The notes: a model not told the origin generated them from the letters alone. A DNA stretch of 64,000 nt from CAYSPG01 sp964432885 (GCA_964432885.1 CAYSPG010000004.1:124001-188000), one strand, 5' to 3'; positions 50,335 through 59,690 are shown, counted from the first letter of the stretch. Numbers and translations: made by a program.

Positions 50335-51564
50335 TTATTTGCGTGCAAGCCATAACTGCGGGTTTAGTTTGTTAAATCCTTTCCAAATCTGAAGGTTTAT
50401 TTCTGATTGCCCACTCTCATGGTCGGCTTTTACAGTGCCAATTCGTTGTTTGGTGGTTACCTTTTCGCCTTTTTTTACAAATACATCTTCTACATTGCTA
50501 TAAACCGAAAGAAACTCGCCATGCCTTATAATGATTGCTGAACCTGTTGGCAGATTTACTGTACCCGTAACTTCGCCATTAAATACACTCCTTATACTGC
50601 CGCCCTTGGTTGTTCGAATGTTTATCCCATCATTTTTAGTGGTAACATTTTTTAGGATAGGATGTGGATGCTCGCCAAATGTCTCGGTAATGCGTCCCTG
50701 CTCTACCGGCCAGGGCAAGTTGCCTTTGTTGCTCGAAAAACTGGAGGATAATTTTTGCGCTTCGGGCGTAAGGGTAAAAACGTTTTCATTGGTTACATTT
50801 TTTTTGCCTGATGCCACAGCTTTCTTTTTTGCCGATTCAATTTCTCTGCGCACAATTTTTTCTATTGCGCGGTCAAGCTTTTCTTTTGCTTTAAGTTTTT
50901 CTGCAAGCTGTTTTTGCAAATTTTTTTCGCTGGCTTGCAGGTTTTGCATCATTTTGTCCTGCTGTTGTTTTTCACTTACCAAATCTTTTTTGTTTTTTTC
51001 TTCTGTATTCCTAAGGCCGGTTTTTTCGTTTTTCTTGGCAAGCAATTCTTTCTTTTTGCCAGTAAGCTCGGCTTCGGTTAATGCAATTTGATCAGCCTGC
51101 ATTCTTCGGTACTCATTATACTGCTGCAGATATTTAAGCCGCTTGTAAGCCTGATTAAAATCATCAGCAGCAAACACAAATACCATAGCCTGATATTTGC
51201 CCCGGTTGCGTTGTGCAAACCGAATCATGTCGGCATAATTAGCACGCAGTTGCTGCATTTGTTTTTCTAACGAGTCAATGTTGCGCGAGGTTCGGTTTAT
51301 TTCACCGCTCAACGATTTTATTTCGTTGTTGATAGTGTAAATTAAATCGTTGCGCAGCCGTATCTTTTTTCGCAGGGCATCAATTTGTGATTGTGTTGAA
51401 TTTTTGTTTTTTTCTGTGCGTTTAAGTTCGGCATTGGTTTTTTCAATTTCTTTTAAAAGTTTTTCGCGCTTTTTTTCCAAATCCTTTTTGCTTTGTTGCG
51501 AAAAAGAATCAGCGCCTGCTATAAGCGCCAAAACAAGACTTAGCCAAACAAGATATTTTTTCAC
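50335..51564 (-). CDS. EnvC-like coiled-coil protein with degenerate LytM domain
   Basis: 409 residues from a GTG start (51562-51564). Signal peptide about 1-22 (ADSFSQ). Residues about 23-265 are one long coiled coil. The C-terminal LytM/M23 domain (about 290-409) is recognisable (PWPVEQGRITETFGEHPHP, GSIRSVFNGEVTG, SAIIIRHGEFLSVYSNVEDVFVKKG in parts) but lacks the zinc ligands: the HxxxD position is NDGINIRT, the HxH is replaced. As in EnvC and NlpD, such domains activate cell-wall amidases rather than cut. Probable role in septal peptidoglycan splitting. A TACTTTTG -7 element lies at 51583-51590. Confidence 0.85.
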   Translation of the reverse strand: MKKYLVWLSLVLALIAGADSFSQQSKKDLEKKREKLLKEIEKTNAELKRTEKNKNSTQSQIDALRKKIRLRNDLIYTINNEIKSLSGEINRTSRNIDSLEKQMQQLRANYADMIRFAQRNRGKYQAMVFVFAADDFNQAYKRLKYLQQYNEYRRMQADQIALTEAELTGKKKELLAKKNEKTGLRNTEEKNKKDLVSEKQQQDKMMQNLQASEKNLQKQLAEKLKAKEKLDRAIEKIVRREIESAKKKAVASGKKNVTNENVFTLTPEAQKLSSSFSSNKGNLPWPVEQGRITETFGEHPHPILKNVTTKNDGINIRTTKGGSIRSVFNGEVTGTVNLPTGSAIIIRHGEFLSVYSNVEDVFVKKGEKVTTKQRIGTVKADHESGQSEINLQIWKGFNKLNPQLWLARK

Positions 51565-51582
51565 CGGTTTAAATGCAGTTTA

Positions 51583-51590
51583 CAAAAGTA
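51583..51590 (-). promoter_or_regulatory. -7 promoter element of the EnvC-like gene
   Basis: Minus strand TACTTTTG, exact match; short leader of about 12 bases to the GTG start. No good -33 element. Confidence 0.5.
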
Positions 51591-51649
51591 ATTTCTGCCA
51601 ATAGTATAACGGGTTTGGAGGCTAATAATTATTGACATTGTTATAAACG

Positions 51650-52555
51650 TTAAAACAAACGTGGGATATGTGTAGGAAGATGGTATTTAGCAGCAAGTTG
51701 GTTGGTTTTTTCATAAAAAGCGCTTTGGTACCAGGCAGGCATTTGATTTGATGAAGAAAAAAAGCGCAAATATTTTTCAGTTAAATGGGGAAAATGTTTT
51801 TCAACCGCTCGAATCATCATTGTTTTACTGTCGGATGCCAAATTGCCAAATAAAGTTAGGGTGGCCGGAAAAATATATTTTGCACCTGCTTGCCTAAATG
51901 TACCAAACATTTTTTCAAGCTGTTCGCCTGTATCGGTTATGTAGGGCAATAAAGGCATAAGACTAACACCGCTTAAAAAGTTATTTTCAACGGCTGCTTT
52001 TAAAGTTTGTAATCGAACAGATGGAGGAGTAGCTCCCGGTTCAAAAATTTTTGCAATGCCATCATCAATGGTGCTAAACGAAAATGTGATAAACGCTTTT
52101 TGTAACAAGCTGTTTTGCAAATCAAGAGGAAGAATTGCTTCGTGATTTATTTTTTCAAGCAAATCAAAGTCGCGCTCCACTAAATCAGATTTTGTAATTA
52201 CATGAATCGGAAATTTATATTTCAAAATTATTTCAAGTATGTTTCGGGTTATACCCATTTCTTTTTCAAATTGCAGGTAAGGGTCGGTGGCCGAAGACAG
52301 AGCAATAATTCCGTATTGATTTTTTTTGGCACGAAGATGTAATTGCTTCTCTAAAAGTTCAACAGCATTTTTTTTAACCGAGAGTTTTTCTTCCATGTGT
52401 TCGCCATACTTGCTGCCACGTATGTAGCAATACAGGCAGTTAAATGAGCAGCCACTGTACGGGTTTATAGTGTAATCATCCAAAAACCAATCGTCTCTGC
52501 GTTTGGTTTTGTTTAAAATGGTTTTAACTGTAACCTGTTTAGGTGTGATGGGCAT
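51650..52555 (-). CDS. SPL-family radical SAM protein
   Basis: 301 residues. The radical SAM cluster motif is CSFNCLYC (C36, C40, C43) following INPYSG, typical of the spore photoproduct lyase-like (Rv2578c-type) group; HVITKSDLVERDFDLL and TFSFSTIDDGIAKIFEPGATPP are conserved later. These enzymes start radical chemistry from SAM and a 4Fe-4S cluster. Most non-spore formers have the group with unknown substrate; DNA repair is one suggestion. It stands alone: 51565-51649 and 52556-52842 carry no other gene, and the latter gap shows only the promoter at 52789. Confidence 0.85.
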   Translation of the reverse strand: MPITPKQVTVKTILNKTKRRDDWFLDDYTINPYSGCSFNCLYCYIRGSKYGEHMEEKLSVKKNAVELLEKQLHLRAKKNQYGIIALSSATDPYLQFEKEMGITRNILEIILKYKFPIHVITKSDLVERDFDLLEKINHEAILPLDLQNSLLQKAFITFSFSTIDDGIAKIFEPGATPPSVRLQTLKAAVENNFLSGVSLMPLLPYITDTGEQLEKMFGTFRQAGAKYIFPATLTLFGNLASDSKTMMIRAVEKHFPHLTEKYLRFFSSSNQMPAWYQSAFYEKTNQLAAKYHLPTHIPRLF

Positions 52556-52788
52556 TTTAGATTAAACAAATAGGGCGTTATCAATGAGCAAAGAAAAGAC
52601 AAAAAATTTCTGCTTCACGTTTGCCTTCGTATTAAAAATAAGCTACACATGTTTCTCGGCAATGCATGCATTATGCAATTTCTGTTGAATTTTTTTTAGG
52701 CAGGTTATGGAAAAACATTTTATCATGCATCTCACTTTAAATTATTTGCTAAAACAAATTATACGCGCGTTAAAATATGTTAAGAAAA

Positions 52789-52796
52789 TAATTTTG
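52789..52796 (+). promoter_or_regulatory. -7 promoter element of the toroid-like secreted protein gene
   Basis: TAATTTTG, exact match, about 40 bases of leader; no clear -33 element. Confidence 0.4.
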
Positions 52797-52842
52797 GTAA
52801 TACACCATTCGTTTTAAACAAAAAAATAAAAAACAAAACAAA

Positions 52843-54225
52843 ATGAACACAAAAAGATTTGCCTTTATTGGCGCATTGCTTATTTCCATAGTTGGTATGA
52901 GCTTTATTGCTGCAGTAAGCAGTAAAAAAAACACAACATCGAATTCAAATAGAATATTGATAAAAGGTGCAGTAAACGATATTGCAAAACCGGCACCTCC
53001 TGCAGAAAAGCCGGCTGCGCCTAAACCTAAGAGCTGTGTTTTTAAAACAATTTTTGGCGAGGAACCTATTGACTCAAATTTTATTTACAATACCCCAACA
53101 AAAGTTGTAGGTTCAATTGATGAGGCACTGCATTGGATTTCAAAAGCGCAATTAACCAATGGCGGATGGGGCGCAGGCTCGCATGCACGCCAAAGTGTTT
53201 ACGATCCGCATGCTGTGCATGCCGACCCTGCCACCACTGCCATGGTTGCCATGGCACTGTTGCGATGCGATAACACCACCACAACAGGCAAGTATGCCGC
53301 TAATCTTGCGCTGGCAACTGATTATCTTTTGAATGCGGTTGAAAAATCATCAGATAGCCAGGTAAACATAACTAGTGAAACGGGTACCCAACCCCAAATA
53401 AAACTTGGCCAAAACATTGATGTGGTTTTAACATCGCAGTACCTAACCAATTTGCTTGATCACTTACAAAACAATCCTCAACTTAAATCGCGCGTAAAAA
53501 AGGCTGTGGATAAATGTGTTGCAAAAATTCAGCAAGGTCAAAATGCAAACGGAAGCCTTAAGGGTGCAGGATGGGCAGGCGTGTTGCAGTCTTCGCTTGC
53601 AAACAATGCATTGGAAACAGCAAAGGATAAGGGTGCAAATGTAGACGAGGAAAAACTTGAGCAATCGCGTAACTATCAAAAGGGAAACTATGATGCAAAA
53701 AGTAGCTCAGCAAAAACCGAAGACGCTGCCGGAGTGATGCTTTATTCAATATCAGGATCGGCTCGTGCAAGTGCTAAGGAGTCGCGTGCAGCAAAAGAAA
53801 AAATTGCTGAAGCAAAAAAGAATGGTGTGTTGCCGCAATCGGCACCTGTTACAGCCGAAAATTTAGAAAAAGCCGGCTACAGCAAAACCGATGCAATGAA
53901 ATACGAAGCTGCGTATGAAATAAATCAATCAGCAAAATACAAAGTGCAACAGGAAGATGTAATGAGCGGTTTTGGCAACAATGGAGGAGAAGAATTTTTA
54001 AGTTACCTGCAAACAGGCGAAGGATTAATTATGGCAAAAGACATGGAATGGAAAAAATGGTATGAAAACGTGAGCGGAAAATTGGTGCGTACCCAAAACC
54101 AGGATGGAAGCTGGAACGGTCATCACTGCATTACAAGTCCTGTGTTTTGTACAGCTACAAGTTTGTTGATTTTGGCTGTAAATAATGATGTGGAATCGTT
54201 GGTGGCTTTGGGAGGGAAAAACTAA
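52843..54225 (+). CDS. secreted alpha/alpha-toroid (prenyltransferase/squalene cyclase-like) protein
   Basis: 460 residues. Signal or anchor helix about 7-26, Pro/Lys-rich linker to about 62. The rest is helical with QW-like turns: LTNGGWGAGSH, QNANGSLKGAGWAG and QNQDGSWNGHH, each followed by a helix (TAMVAMALLRCD, NNALETAKDKG, TATSLLILAVNN). This is the repeat signature of terpenoid-cyclase/prenyltransferase toroids, also used by complement-type and other binding proteins. No DxDD cyclase motif and no thioester motif are seen. A C-terminal CITSPVFCTA probably forms a disulfide. Function unknown; periplasmic location inferred. Confidence 0.7.
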   Translation: MNTKRFAFIGALLISIVGMSFIAAVSSKKNTTSNSNRILIKGAVNDIAKPAPPAEKPAAPKPKSCVFKTIFGEEPIDSNFIYNTPTKVVGSIDEALHWISKAQLTNGGWGAGSHARQSVYDPHAVHADPATTAMVAMALLRCDNTTTTGKYAANLALATDYLLNAVEKSSDSQVNITSETGTQPQIKLGQNIDVVLTSQYLTNLLDHLQNNPQLKSRVKKAVDKCVAKIQQGQNANGSLKGAGWAGVLQSSLANNALETAKDKGANVDEEKLEQSRNYQKGNYDAKSSSAKTEDAAGVMLYSISGSARASAKESRAAKEKIAEAKKNGVLPQSAPVTAENLEKAGYSKTDAMKYEAAYEINQSAKYKVQQEDVMSGFGNNGGEEFLSYLQTGEGLIMAKDMEWKKWYENVSGKLVRTQNQDGSWNGHHCITSPVFCTATSLLILAVNNDVESLVALGGKN

Positions 54226-54233
54226 AAAGGTTC

Positions 54234-54281
54234 AACGTTCAAGGTTTAACGATTTCTATTTAACGTTAAACCTTGAACGTT
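54234..54281. terminator. perfect 18-bp inverted repeat between converging genes
   Basis: Arms 54234-54251 and 54264-54281 (AACGTTCAAGGTTTAACG) are exact inverses around a 12-base loop; it lies between the toroid protein (+) and the DNA glycosylase (-). AT-rich but long, so a bidirectional terminator is likely; the sequence also has the look of a dispersed repeat. Confidence 0.65.
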
Positions 54282-54289
54282 TTATTAAA

Positions 54290-54892
54290 CTATTTTCCTG
54301 CATCACGCCACCTCCATAAATACATACATGCATACGTACGATAAGGAGACCACTGTTGAGATACAGCGATAATTTTTTCCTTAAATTTTTTTTTGTCTTT
54401 CACTTTTATATTATACAAGTCAATCATGGCATTTTGAATTCCTAAATCTTCAACTGCAAAAACATCTTCTCGTCCCATAGTAAACATCAAAATCATTTCG
54501 GCAGTCCATCGCCCTACACCTTTTATTTCTGTAATATATTCTATTAGTTCTTCGTTGTTCATTTTGTTTAGGGTTTTTGCATCAAGCCCTTTGTCAATTG
54601 CAAATTGCGCCACGTTTTTTACATACCGTGCCTTTGCATTGCTTAATCCAATACTACGCAATGTTTCATGTTCTATGTTTAATAGCTGTTCTGGCGTAGG
54701 CTCTTTGTCCTTAAATAATTTTAAAAAGCGCTGGTGTATTACATCGGCAACTTTGGTTGACAGCTGTTGCGACATAATAGAACCACACAAATGAACAAAA
54801 ACATTTTTCCGTTTTCTCAGTTCAATTCGGCCTGCTTGCTTAACAGCTTTAGCAAGTTTTTTATCTTTTAATAGGTGTTTAACGTGGGGCAT
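54290..54892 (-). CDS. DNA-3-methyladenine glycosylase II-type HhH-GPD enzyme
   Basis: 200 residues. Removes alkylated bases from DNA, first step of base excision repair. The helix-hairpin-helix is LIEYITEIKGVGRWTAEMIL (about 116-135) and the catalytic Asp is D149 in FAVEDLGIQ. The N-terminal half (FVHLCGSIMSQQLSTKVAD) is the typical AlkA/MAG core; the AlkA N-terminal beta domain is absent, as in the compact MAG-like type. No Cys cluster, so not an EndoIII/MutY type. Standalone gene with its own downstream hairpin from the convergent neighbour. Confidence 0.92.
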   Translation of the reverse strand: MPHVKHLLKDKKLAKAVKQAGRIELRKRKNVFVHLCGSIMSQQLSTKVADVIHQRFLKLFKDKEPTPEQLLNIEHETLRSIGLSNAKARYVKNVAQFAIDKGLDAKTLNKMNNEELIEYITEIKGVGRWTAEMILMFTMGREDVFAVEDLGIQNAMIDLYNIKVKDKKKFKEKIIAVSQQWSPYRTYACMYLWRWRDAGK

Positions 54893-54921
54893 AGTTTTAT
54901 TTTATCAGGTTAGGTTTTTAA

Positions 54922-54984
54922 ATAAATAAAAACCGATTCAGAATTATTGCACAAATAATAATGTGCTAAACACTGAACCGGTTT
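54922..54984 (-). terminator. terminator of the 146-aa membrane-anchored protein gene
   Basis: Outer stem 54930-54941 with 54973-54984 (AAACCG-TTCAG type, one mismatch), a 31-base interior with a second short hairpin, and a T-rich tail on the minus strand (TTTTTATTTATTT). Confidence 0.75.
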
Positions 54985-55002
54985 AAAATAGTGCGAAAAA
55001 AA

Positions 55003-55443
55003 TTATTCGAGATAACGCATCAAAGCCTGGTCGCAATCATCAGGGCAATAAGGTGCTGCCGACATATATTTTGTTGTTGTGTTAGGGTCGTTAAAAGCAG
55101 GGTCGTTAAAAAGCATAATGCAATTTTTAGCAGCCGCTGTTCTTCCAAAAATGTAAAAAACTTTTTTATCGTTTTGATCGGTCATTTTGCTAAGTAAACC
55201 CTGCAATGTGGCTTTGCTTATTTGGCCACCATGCTCATAAAAATCTTCTGCTGAATAGCGTGTGGTAAAATCTCTAAGCAGTTTTTTTGCAGCGGCTTGG
55301 TCAGGAATTGTTTCGCCTTCTGACCCTGGTGCAATGCGATAACCCGATGTGAATGATAAAACTAAAGCTGCGCAAAGCACAATGTTGGTAACTAACAATG
55401 TTGCCGGCTTTATGCCGTTAATTTTTTTGACAATGTTTTTCAT
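55003..55443 (-). CDS. membrane-anchored protein with Cys-containing C-terminus, unknown function
   Basis: 146 residues from the ATG at 55443 (MKNIVKKINGIKPATLL); a longer frame up to 55557 would overlap the kinase gene and is rejected. One transmembrane segment (about 14-32), then a soluble domain with LLRDFTTRYSAEDFYEHGG, KVFYIFGRTAAAKNCIMLF and a C-terminal CPDDCDQALMRYLE. Length and the FYIFGR/CIMLF segments suggest a folded sensor or binding domain, but I do not know the family. It lies 70 bases downstream of a TPR sensor kinase on the same strand and ends at its own terminator. Confidence 0.6.
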   Translation of the reverse strand: MKNIVKKINGIKPATLLVTNIVLCAALVLSFTSGYRIAPGSEGETIPDQAAAKKLLRDFTTRYSAEDFYEHGGQISKATLQGLLSKMTDQNDKKVFYIFGRTAAAKNCIMLFNDPAFNDPNTTTKYMSAAPYCPDDCDQALMRYLE

Positions 55444-55513
55444 TTTACTTTTAATTTTAGGGGTTTGTATTATTAATTTATTTTCTGCTAATATAAAAAG
55501 AGTTATTAAAGAA

Positions 55514-57511
55514 TCAAGCTTTAAAAGGAAACTGTATTGTAAATTCTGTAAATTCATTTTCGTGGCTCACCACATGAATGCTTCCACCATGTCCTTTCAT
55601 AATATCGTTGCAAATGCTAAGTCCTAACCCTGTGCCTTCGCCAGATGGTTTGGTTGAAAAAAATGGTTCAAATATTTTTTGCAACAATGGAGCCGGTATG
55701 CCCGTTCCATTATCCTTTATTGAAATTGTTATTTGGTTGTTTTCAAACCTTGTTGTTAGTATAACTTCAGGCCGAAATTTTATTTCATTGTTTTTGCTTT
55801 CAATTAATTTTACTTTTCTTTCGTGTACGGAATAAAAGGCATTGTTAAGCAAGTTTAAAATAACGCGCGAAATATCCTGTTGAATTACTTCTATCAGTGG
55901 TAAAGAGTCATCAAATTGTTTTACAACAACACACTCAAACCCGGCAATGTTAGCCTGCATGCCCGTAAGTGCAAGGTGTGCATATTCATCGCACAGTTTG
56001 TTAATATTGGTAAGTTGCTTTATTGCTTTGGCACTGCGGCTGTGTTGAAGCATGCTTTGCACAATTTGGTCGGCACGTTTTCCATGTTGTTTTATTTTCG
56101 AAATGTTTTTTTCAAGATCATTGAACAGTTCTGCTTTTTCGGTTTCATCTTTTGTGTTTTTTATATCGGCAATTAAATCTTCTGATAGTTGCGAAAAATT
56201 GGTTACAAAATTTAAAGGGTTTTTGATTTCGTGGGCAATGCCTGCTGTAAGCTGACCAAGCGAAGCGTTTTTTTCCTGATGTATTAATTGCTGCTGGGTT
56301 TGTTTAAGGTGGTCGTATGCTTTGGTAATTTCAAGCGTTGCTTTGTGCTTAAGCCGGTTTCGGTTATAAAGCAGCAGGGTAACCAAGGCCAGCAAAACAG
56401 CACCAGCTACAAATGCATTTTTTAAAATTTTTTGCTTCTCAATTTCCTTTTTCGAAATCGCATCTTTTTTTTCCTGCTCGGCTTTTAGTAAGGATTCTTT
56501 TCTGTCAAATTCAAACTTTAAAACTGCCTTCCGCGACTCAATATTTTTTACGCTGTCGCGATACAGGATATATTTTTTGTAATGAACCAATGCCGAATCG
56601 GGCCTGCCCTTTGCTGTATATACATCCGACAACAATTGTTCTGAATACGAAATTTCCTCAGGGTAACCGATTTCATAAGCAAGTTGAATGGATTGCTTTG
56701 TAATTTTAAGTGCCTCATCCAATTTTTTTTGCTTTAACAAAACCTTGCCAATGTTATTTACAGTAATGGCTATGTTTAATTTATCTGCCATTTGCTGATG
56801 TATTTTTAATGCACGCTGTAAACACAGGTATGCCGAATCATATGCCCCTGAAACCAAATATATCATGGCAATGTTATTATAGGTATTGGCCACACCAGTA
56901 ACATCATTTTCTTCTTCCAAAATTTTTAGACTCCGCTGAAAATTTGCATTGCTGCGTACATAATCTTTTTGTTTCATGTAAACCATACCAAGGTAGTTTA
57001 ATGAAATAGCAATACTTTCATTGTCGTAAATTTCTTCTGATAGCTTTAAGCTTTGCTCAAAATACTGCAAAGCAACATCTGCATCACCTCCCTTATAGTA
57101 AACGGTGCCTATGTTGTGCAGTGTTTCCGAAATATCTTTTTTGTTGCCAAGTTGCTCGCGCAGGGTTAGCGATTTTTTAAAGTTCTCCAATGCTAAAGGC
57201 ACATTTTCCTGCAGGTTTAATAGGTATCCGATGTTATTGTATGCCCGGCCAAGTCCTTCTTTTCCTTTTTTTGCAACCGTTTCGTTGGTGTTTTCTGAAA
57301 GTGTTTGTGCAAGTTCAAGCGCCTGTTGATTATACTTTGGCCAAACCTTGTCGTCACTTATATTCTCAACCACATCAAACAAAATTTTTAAGCGTGTGGT
57401 ATCGTCATGCAAACTTGCCAGCAGTTTTTTTATCGAATCGTTTAATTCAAACTGTGCAGTTGATATGCTTGATTTTACTATAAATAACAGTGCCAATAAC
57501 CACTTGCGCAT
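55514..57511 (-). CDS. TPR-containing sensor histidine kinase
   Basis: 665 residues. Signal peptide about 1-19, seven or so TPR repeats in the periplasm (about 90-320: AYNNIGYLLNLQENVPLALE, TLHNIGTVYYKGGDADVALQ, SLNYLGMVYMKQKDYVRS), a coiled segment, one transmembrane helix (about 366-382), then the kinase: HisKA-type H427 in IAHEIKNPLNFV and HATPase with ILNLLNNAFYSV, IKDNGTGIP, and FSTKPSGEGTGLGLSI. It autophosphorylates on H427. No response regulator follows; the partner must be elsewhere. The architecture is typical of Bacteroidota. Confidence 0.92.
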   Translation of the reverse strand: MRKWLLALLFIVKSSISTAQFELNDSIKKLLASLHDDTTRLKILFDVVENISDDKVWPKYNQQALELAQTLSENTNETVAKKGKEGLGRAYNNIGYLLNLQENVPLALENFKKSLTLREQLGNKKDISETLHNIGTVYYKGGDADVALQYFEQSLKLSEEIYDNESIAISLNYLGMVYMKQKDYVRSNANFQRSLKILEEENDVTGVANTYNNIAMIYLVSGAYDSAYLCLQRALKIHQQMADKLNIAITVNNIGKVLLKQKKLDEALKITKQSIQLAYEIGYPEEISYSEQLLSDVYTAKGRPDSALVHYKKYILYRDSVKNIESRKAVLKFEFDRKESLLKAEQEKKDAISKKEIEKQKILKNAFVAGAVLLALVTLLLYNRNRLKHKATLEITKAYDHLKQTQQQLIHQEKNASLGQLTAGIAHEIKNPLNFVTNFSQLSEDLIADIKNTKDETEKAELFNDLEKNISKIKQHGKRADQIVQSMLQHSRSAKAIKQLTNINKLCDEYAHLALTGMQANIAGFECVVVKQFDDSLPLIEVIQQDISRVILNLLNNAFYSVHERKVKLIESKNNEIKFRPEVILTTRFENNQITISIKDNGTGIPAPLLQKIFEPFFSTKPSGEGTGLGLSICNDIMKGHGGSIHVVSHENEFTEFTIQFPFKA

Positions 57512-57535
57512 TTCAGGTACTTATCAGGGTAATGT

Positions 57536-58369
57536 TTATCGTGATAAAAAAAACTTTTTTGATTCAACAAGTCCGTCTTCGTGCATTATGCAAATCCAAT
57601 AAACCGAAGATGAAAAATTTTTTGTGCTGATAAATGAGCTTGATTGGCTGCATAATTTTTTTTCAGCAACAAGTTTCCCTTGTAAATTGTAAACAGTTAT
57701 TGTGGTGTTTTTTTGGGTGGATAAGAAGTTTATTTCAAGCTGTTCGTTTTGTTGAAAAAACGCCCATCCATTATTTAATGAGTTAAATTGATTGGTTCCT
57801 GATACAATTTGCAGTTGAACATTGTCAATATGATTCCATCCATAAAGTATTGGCTGTACAAATAAAGTAATGTACTGTGCGCTTATGGATGGTGTAAAAG
57901 TTACGGTATAGTTTGTCCAACTGGCTGATGCAAACGGGGCAATGGTGTCAACCACAGTACCCTGTGTAACATCGTTAACCGAATACCCGATTTCGAGTGG
58001 ATTGGCAGGGTAGCCAACATCTTTTTTCCCGTAAAGCGAAAGCGTATAAGTGGTGCCTGCTACCAATGGTGACGATAGCTTCATGGCAATGGCATCGCTT
58101 ATTGGGTTTGGCTGTGGAGGAACCGAAAGTCCAAAAAACCAATTGCCATTTTGCGGTGTGCCAAATCCACAGTTACCACTCATAACATCACAATCGCCAT
58201 AGGTGCCAAAGGCTGTAACATCTAAAATTTGCCCATTAAGCGCAGCGTTTGAAAGATTGTAAGCGCAGGGGGGAGTGTTTACATTTTCGAAACTAAAATT
58301 TAAAACATTTTGTGTGTGCGCAAAAAAAGATGCACATACCATAACAGTTGATAAAAGCAGCTTAAACAT
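57536..58369 (-). CDS. secreted protein with T9SS-like C-terminal domain
   Basis: 277 residues. Signal peptide about 1-19 (ASFFAHTQ). The mature part (VLNFSFENVNTPPCAYNLSN, VDTIAPFASASWTNYTVTF, YGWNHIDNVQLQIV) is a carbohydrate-binding-like jelly roll of the type seen in many T9SS cargo. The last 70 residues fit a type A-like sorting domain: ITVYNLQGKLVAEKKLC, FSSSVYWICIMHEDG, ESKKFFLSR, although the usual PNPF motif is absent and the N-terminal strand (EQLEINFLS) replaces it. Short distance (24 bases) to the downstream kinase gene suggests possible co-transcription. Confidence 0.7.
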   Translation of the reverse strand: MFKLLLSTVMVCASFFAHTQNVLNFSFENVNTPPCAYNLSNAALNGQILDVTAFGTYGDCDVMSGNCGFGTPQNGNWFFGLSVPPQPNPISDAIAMKLSSPLVAGTTYTLSLYGKKDVGYPANPLEIGYSVNDVTQGTVVDTIAPFASASWTNYTVTFTPSISAQYITLFVQPILYGWNHIDNVQLQIVSGTNQFNSLNNGWAFFQQNEQLEINFLSTQKNTTITVYNLQGKLVAEKKLCSQSSSFISTKNFSSSVYWICIMHEDGLVESKKFFLSR

Positions 58370-58415
58370 GATTATTAAATTTAATGAAGCAATAAAACTA
58401 AAAAAAATATGGATG

Positions 58416-58454
58416 TAAAAATAAAAAGCGGCCCCAACTTGCGGAACCGCTTTT
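58416..58454 (-). terminator. terminator of the coiled-coil lipoprotein gene
   Basis: Stem 58424-58431 with 58447-58454 (AAAAGCGG/CCGCTTTT), 15-base loop and T-rich minus-strand tail (TATTTTTA); 24 bases after the stop. Confidence 0.75.
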
Positions 58455-58477
58455 ACAACCTAAAACCTAAGCAACTA

Positions 58478-59344
58478 TTATTTGGTAACTACTACTAAGT
58501 ATTTTGATGCACTCCAAAATTTTTCAGGATCGGTTATTACTATGTCGCTAATCAAATCGTTTGATTTTTCAAGTTTGTATGATCCTTGAGGATGTGTTGT
58601 TATCAGTTCGGCTTTTTTTCTGTTTACCGGTATCGAAGCCATTTGTGTGTAATCAATTTTTACAAACGACTCATCATTTATGGCAGGAACCATTTTGGCT
58701 TTTTTACCTATTCCAAGTATACCGCCTTCTTTAACTAACACTTTTTTATCACGCAATTTTTTATAAGAACCTACTGTATAATAAGCAGTGTGTAATTTGG
58801 TGGTTTGGTCGGCAATAACCACAGCCTGATTTTGATTTTGATTTGATAACGAATCAAACGAAACTTTTAATGTGGCAAGTTCAATGTTAAGATTTCCAAG
58901 TTTTTCATTTAGCAATGCAAGGTCAGCTTCTTTTTGAGCCAGTTGCTCTTTTAGGGTAGCCACCATTTTTTCAAACTTTGCCACTTTTGAATTCGAGCGG
59001 CCAAGCTTTTTAGATAGTTCGGCAACCTTTGCATTGTTTTCAGCCATCATCCGGTTTATCTCTTCAATTTCTGCGTTAATTTTATCACGTGTTGAGCGTG
59101 CCATTTCAGGATTGTTTTCAGCAGCCGAAGCAATTTTATTTTCGCTTTGGGTAATTTTATTCAGGTTGCTTTCTACCTGATTCATTGTGCTTATAAACTC
59201 ATCAATTGTTTGTACACTTGCATTGTTAACTGCAAGCAACGAGTCTTTTTCTTTTTGTAACTGTTCTGCCTGTTGTTTGTAGTTTTCGCAACCAACCAAG
59301 CTCATTCCAATTAAAGGAATTAATACAAATGCTAACTTTTTCAT
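58478..59344 (-). CDS. coiled-coil lipoprotein
   Basis: 288 residues. Lipoprotein signal with lipobox LVGC (Cys 19). Residues about 22-190 are one continuous coiled coil (QQAEQLQKEKDSLLAVNN, EEINRMMAENNAKVAELSKKL), then a compact C-terminal domain (about 195-288: LVKEGGILGIGKKAKMVPAI, IVITDPEKFWSASKYLVVVT). Inner-leaflet-outer-membrane or periplasmic location by the lipobox; it may tether to peptidoglycan or scaffold a machine. The family is known among Bacteroidota but its function is not. It has its own terminator; the 346-base gap 59345-59690 ahead of it carries nothing I recognise beyond AT-rich DNA. Confidence 0.8.
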   Translation of the reverse strand: MKKLAFVLIPLIGMSLVGCENYKQQAEQLQKEKDSLLAVNNASVQTIDEFISTMNQVESNLNKITQSENKIASAAENNPEMARSTRDKINAEIEEINRMMAENNAKVAELSKKLGRSNSKVAKFEKMVATLKEQLAQKEADLALLNEKLGNLNIELATLKVSFDSLSNQNQNQAVVIADQTTKLHTAYYTVGSYKKLRDKKVLVKEGGILGIGKKAKMVPAINDESFVKIDYTQMASIPVNRKKAELITTHPQGSYKLEKSNDLISDIVITDPEKFWSASKYLVVVTK

Positions 59345-59690
59345 TTTTTTATGGATTTAAATAGTTTTCAAATAGCTATATCAATTTTGTGCCAAAACAT
59401 TTTTTCTGTTTAGTTTAAACCATGTTTTACTTTACATTATGTTTGTTTTTCAATGAGTTAGGCAGTTAATCGTGCTGCATAATTTATTTTTTCACACCTA
59501 TTCGTTGTTTGACTCTGACCCTTGTTTTTGTTTCAATGTGGGAAAAAAAATCCTGATTAGAAACAGCAAGTGCATACGCAATAAGCAGAGCGGATAATTT
59601 AAATGGCGATTAAAAGAATGCATCTTAAATAATGCTGTAGTTAAATCAATCTACAAGTCATGTATTTTAGCCCGGTAAATTGTTTTGATA

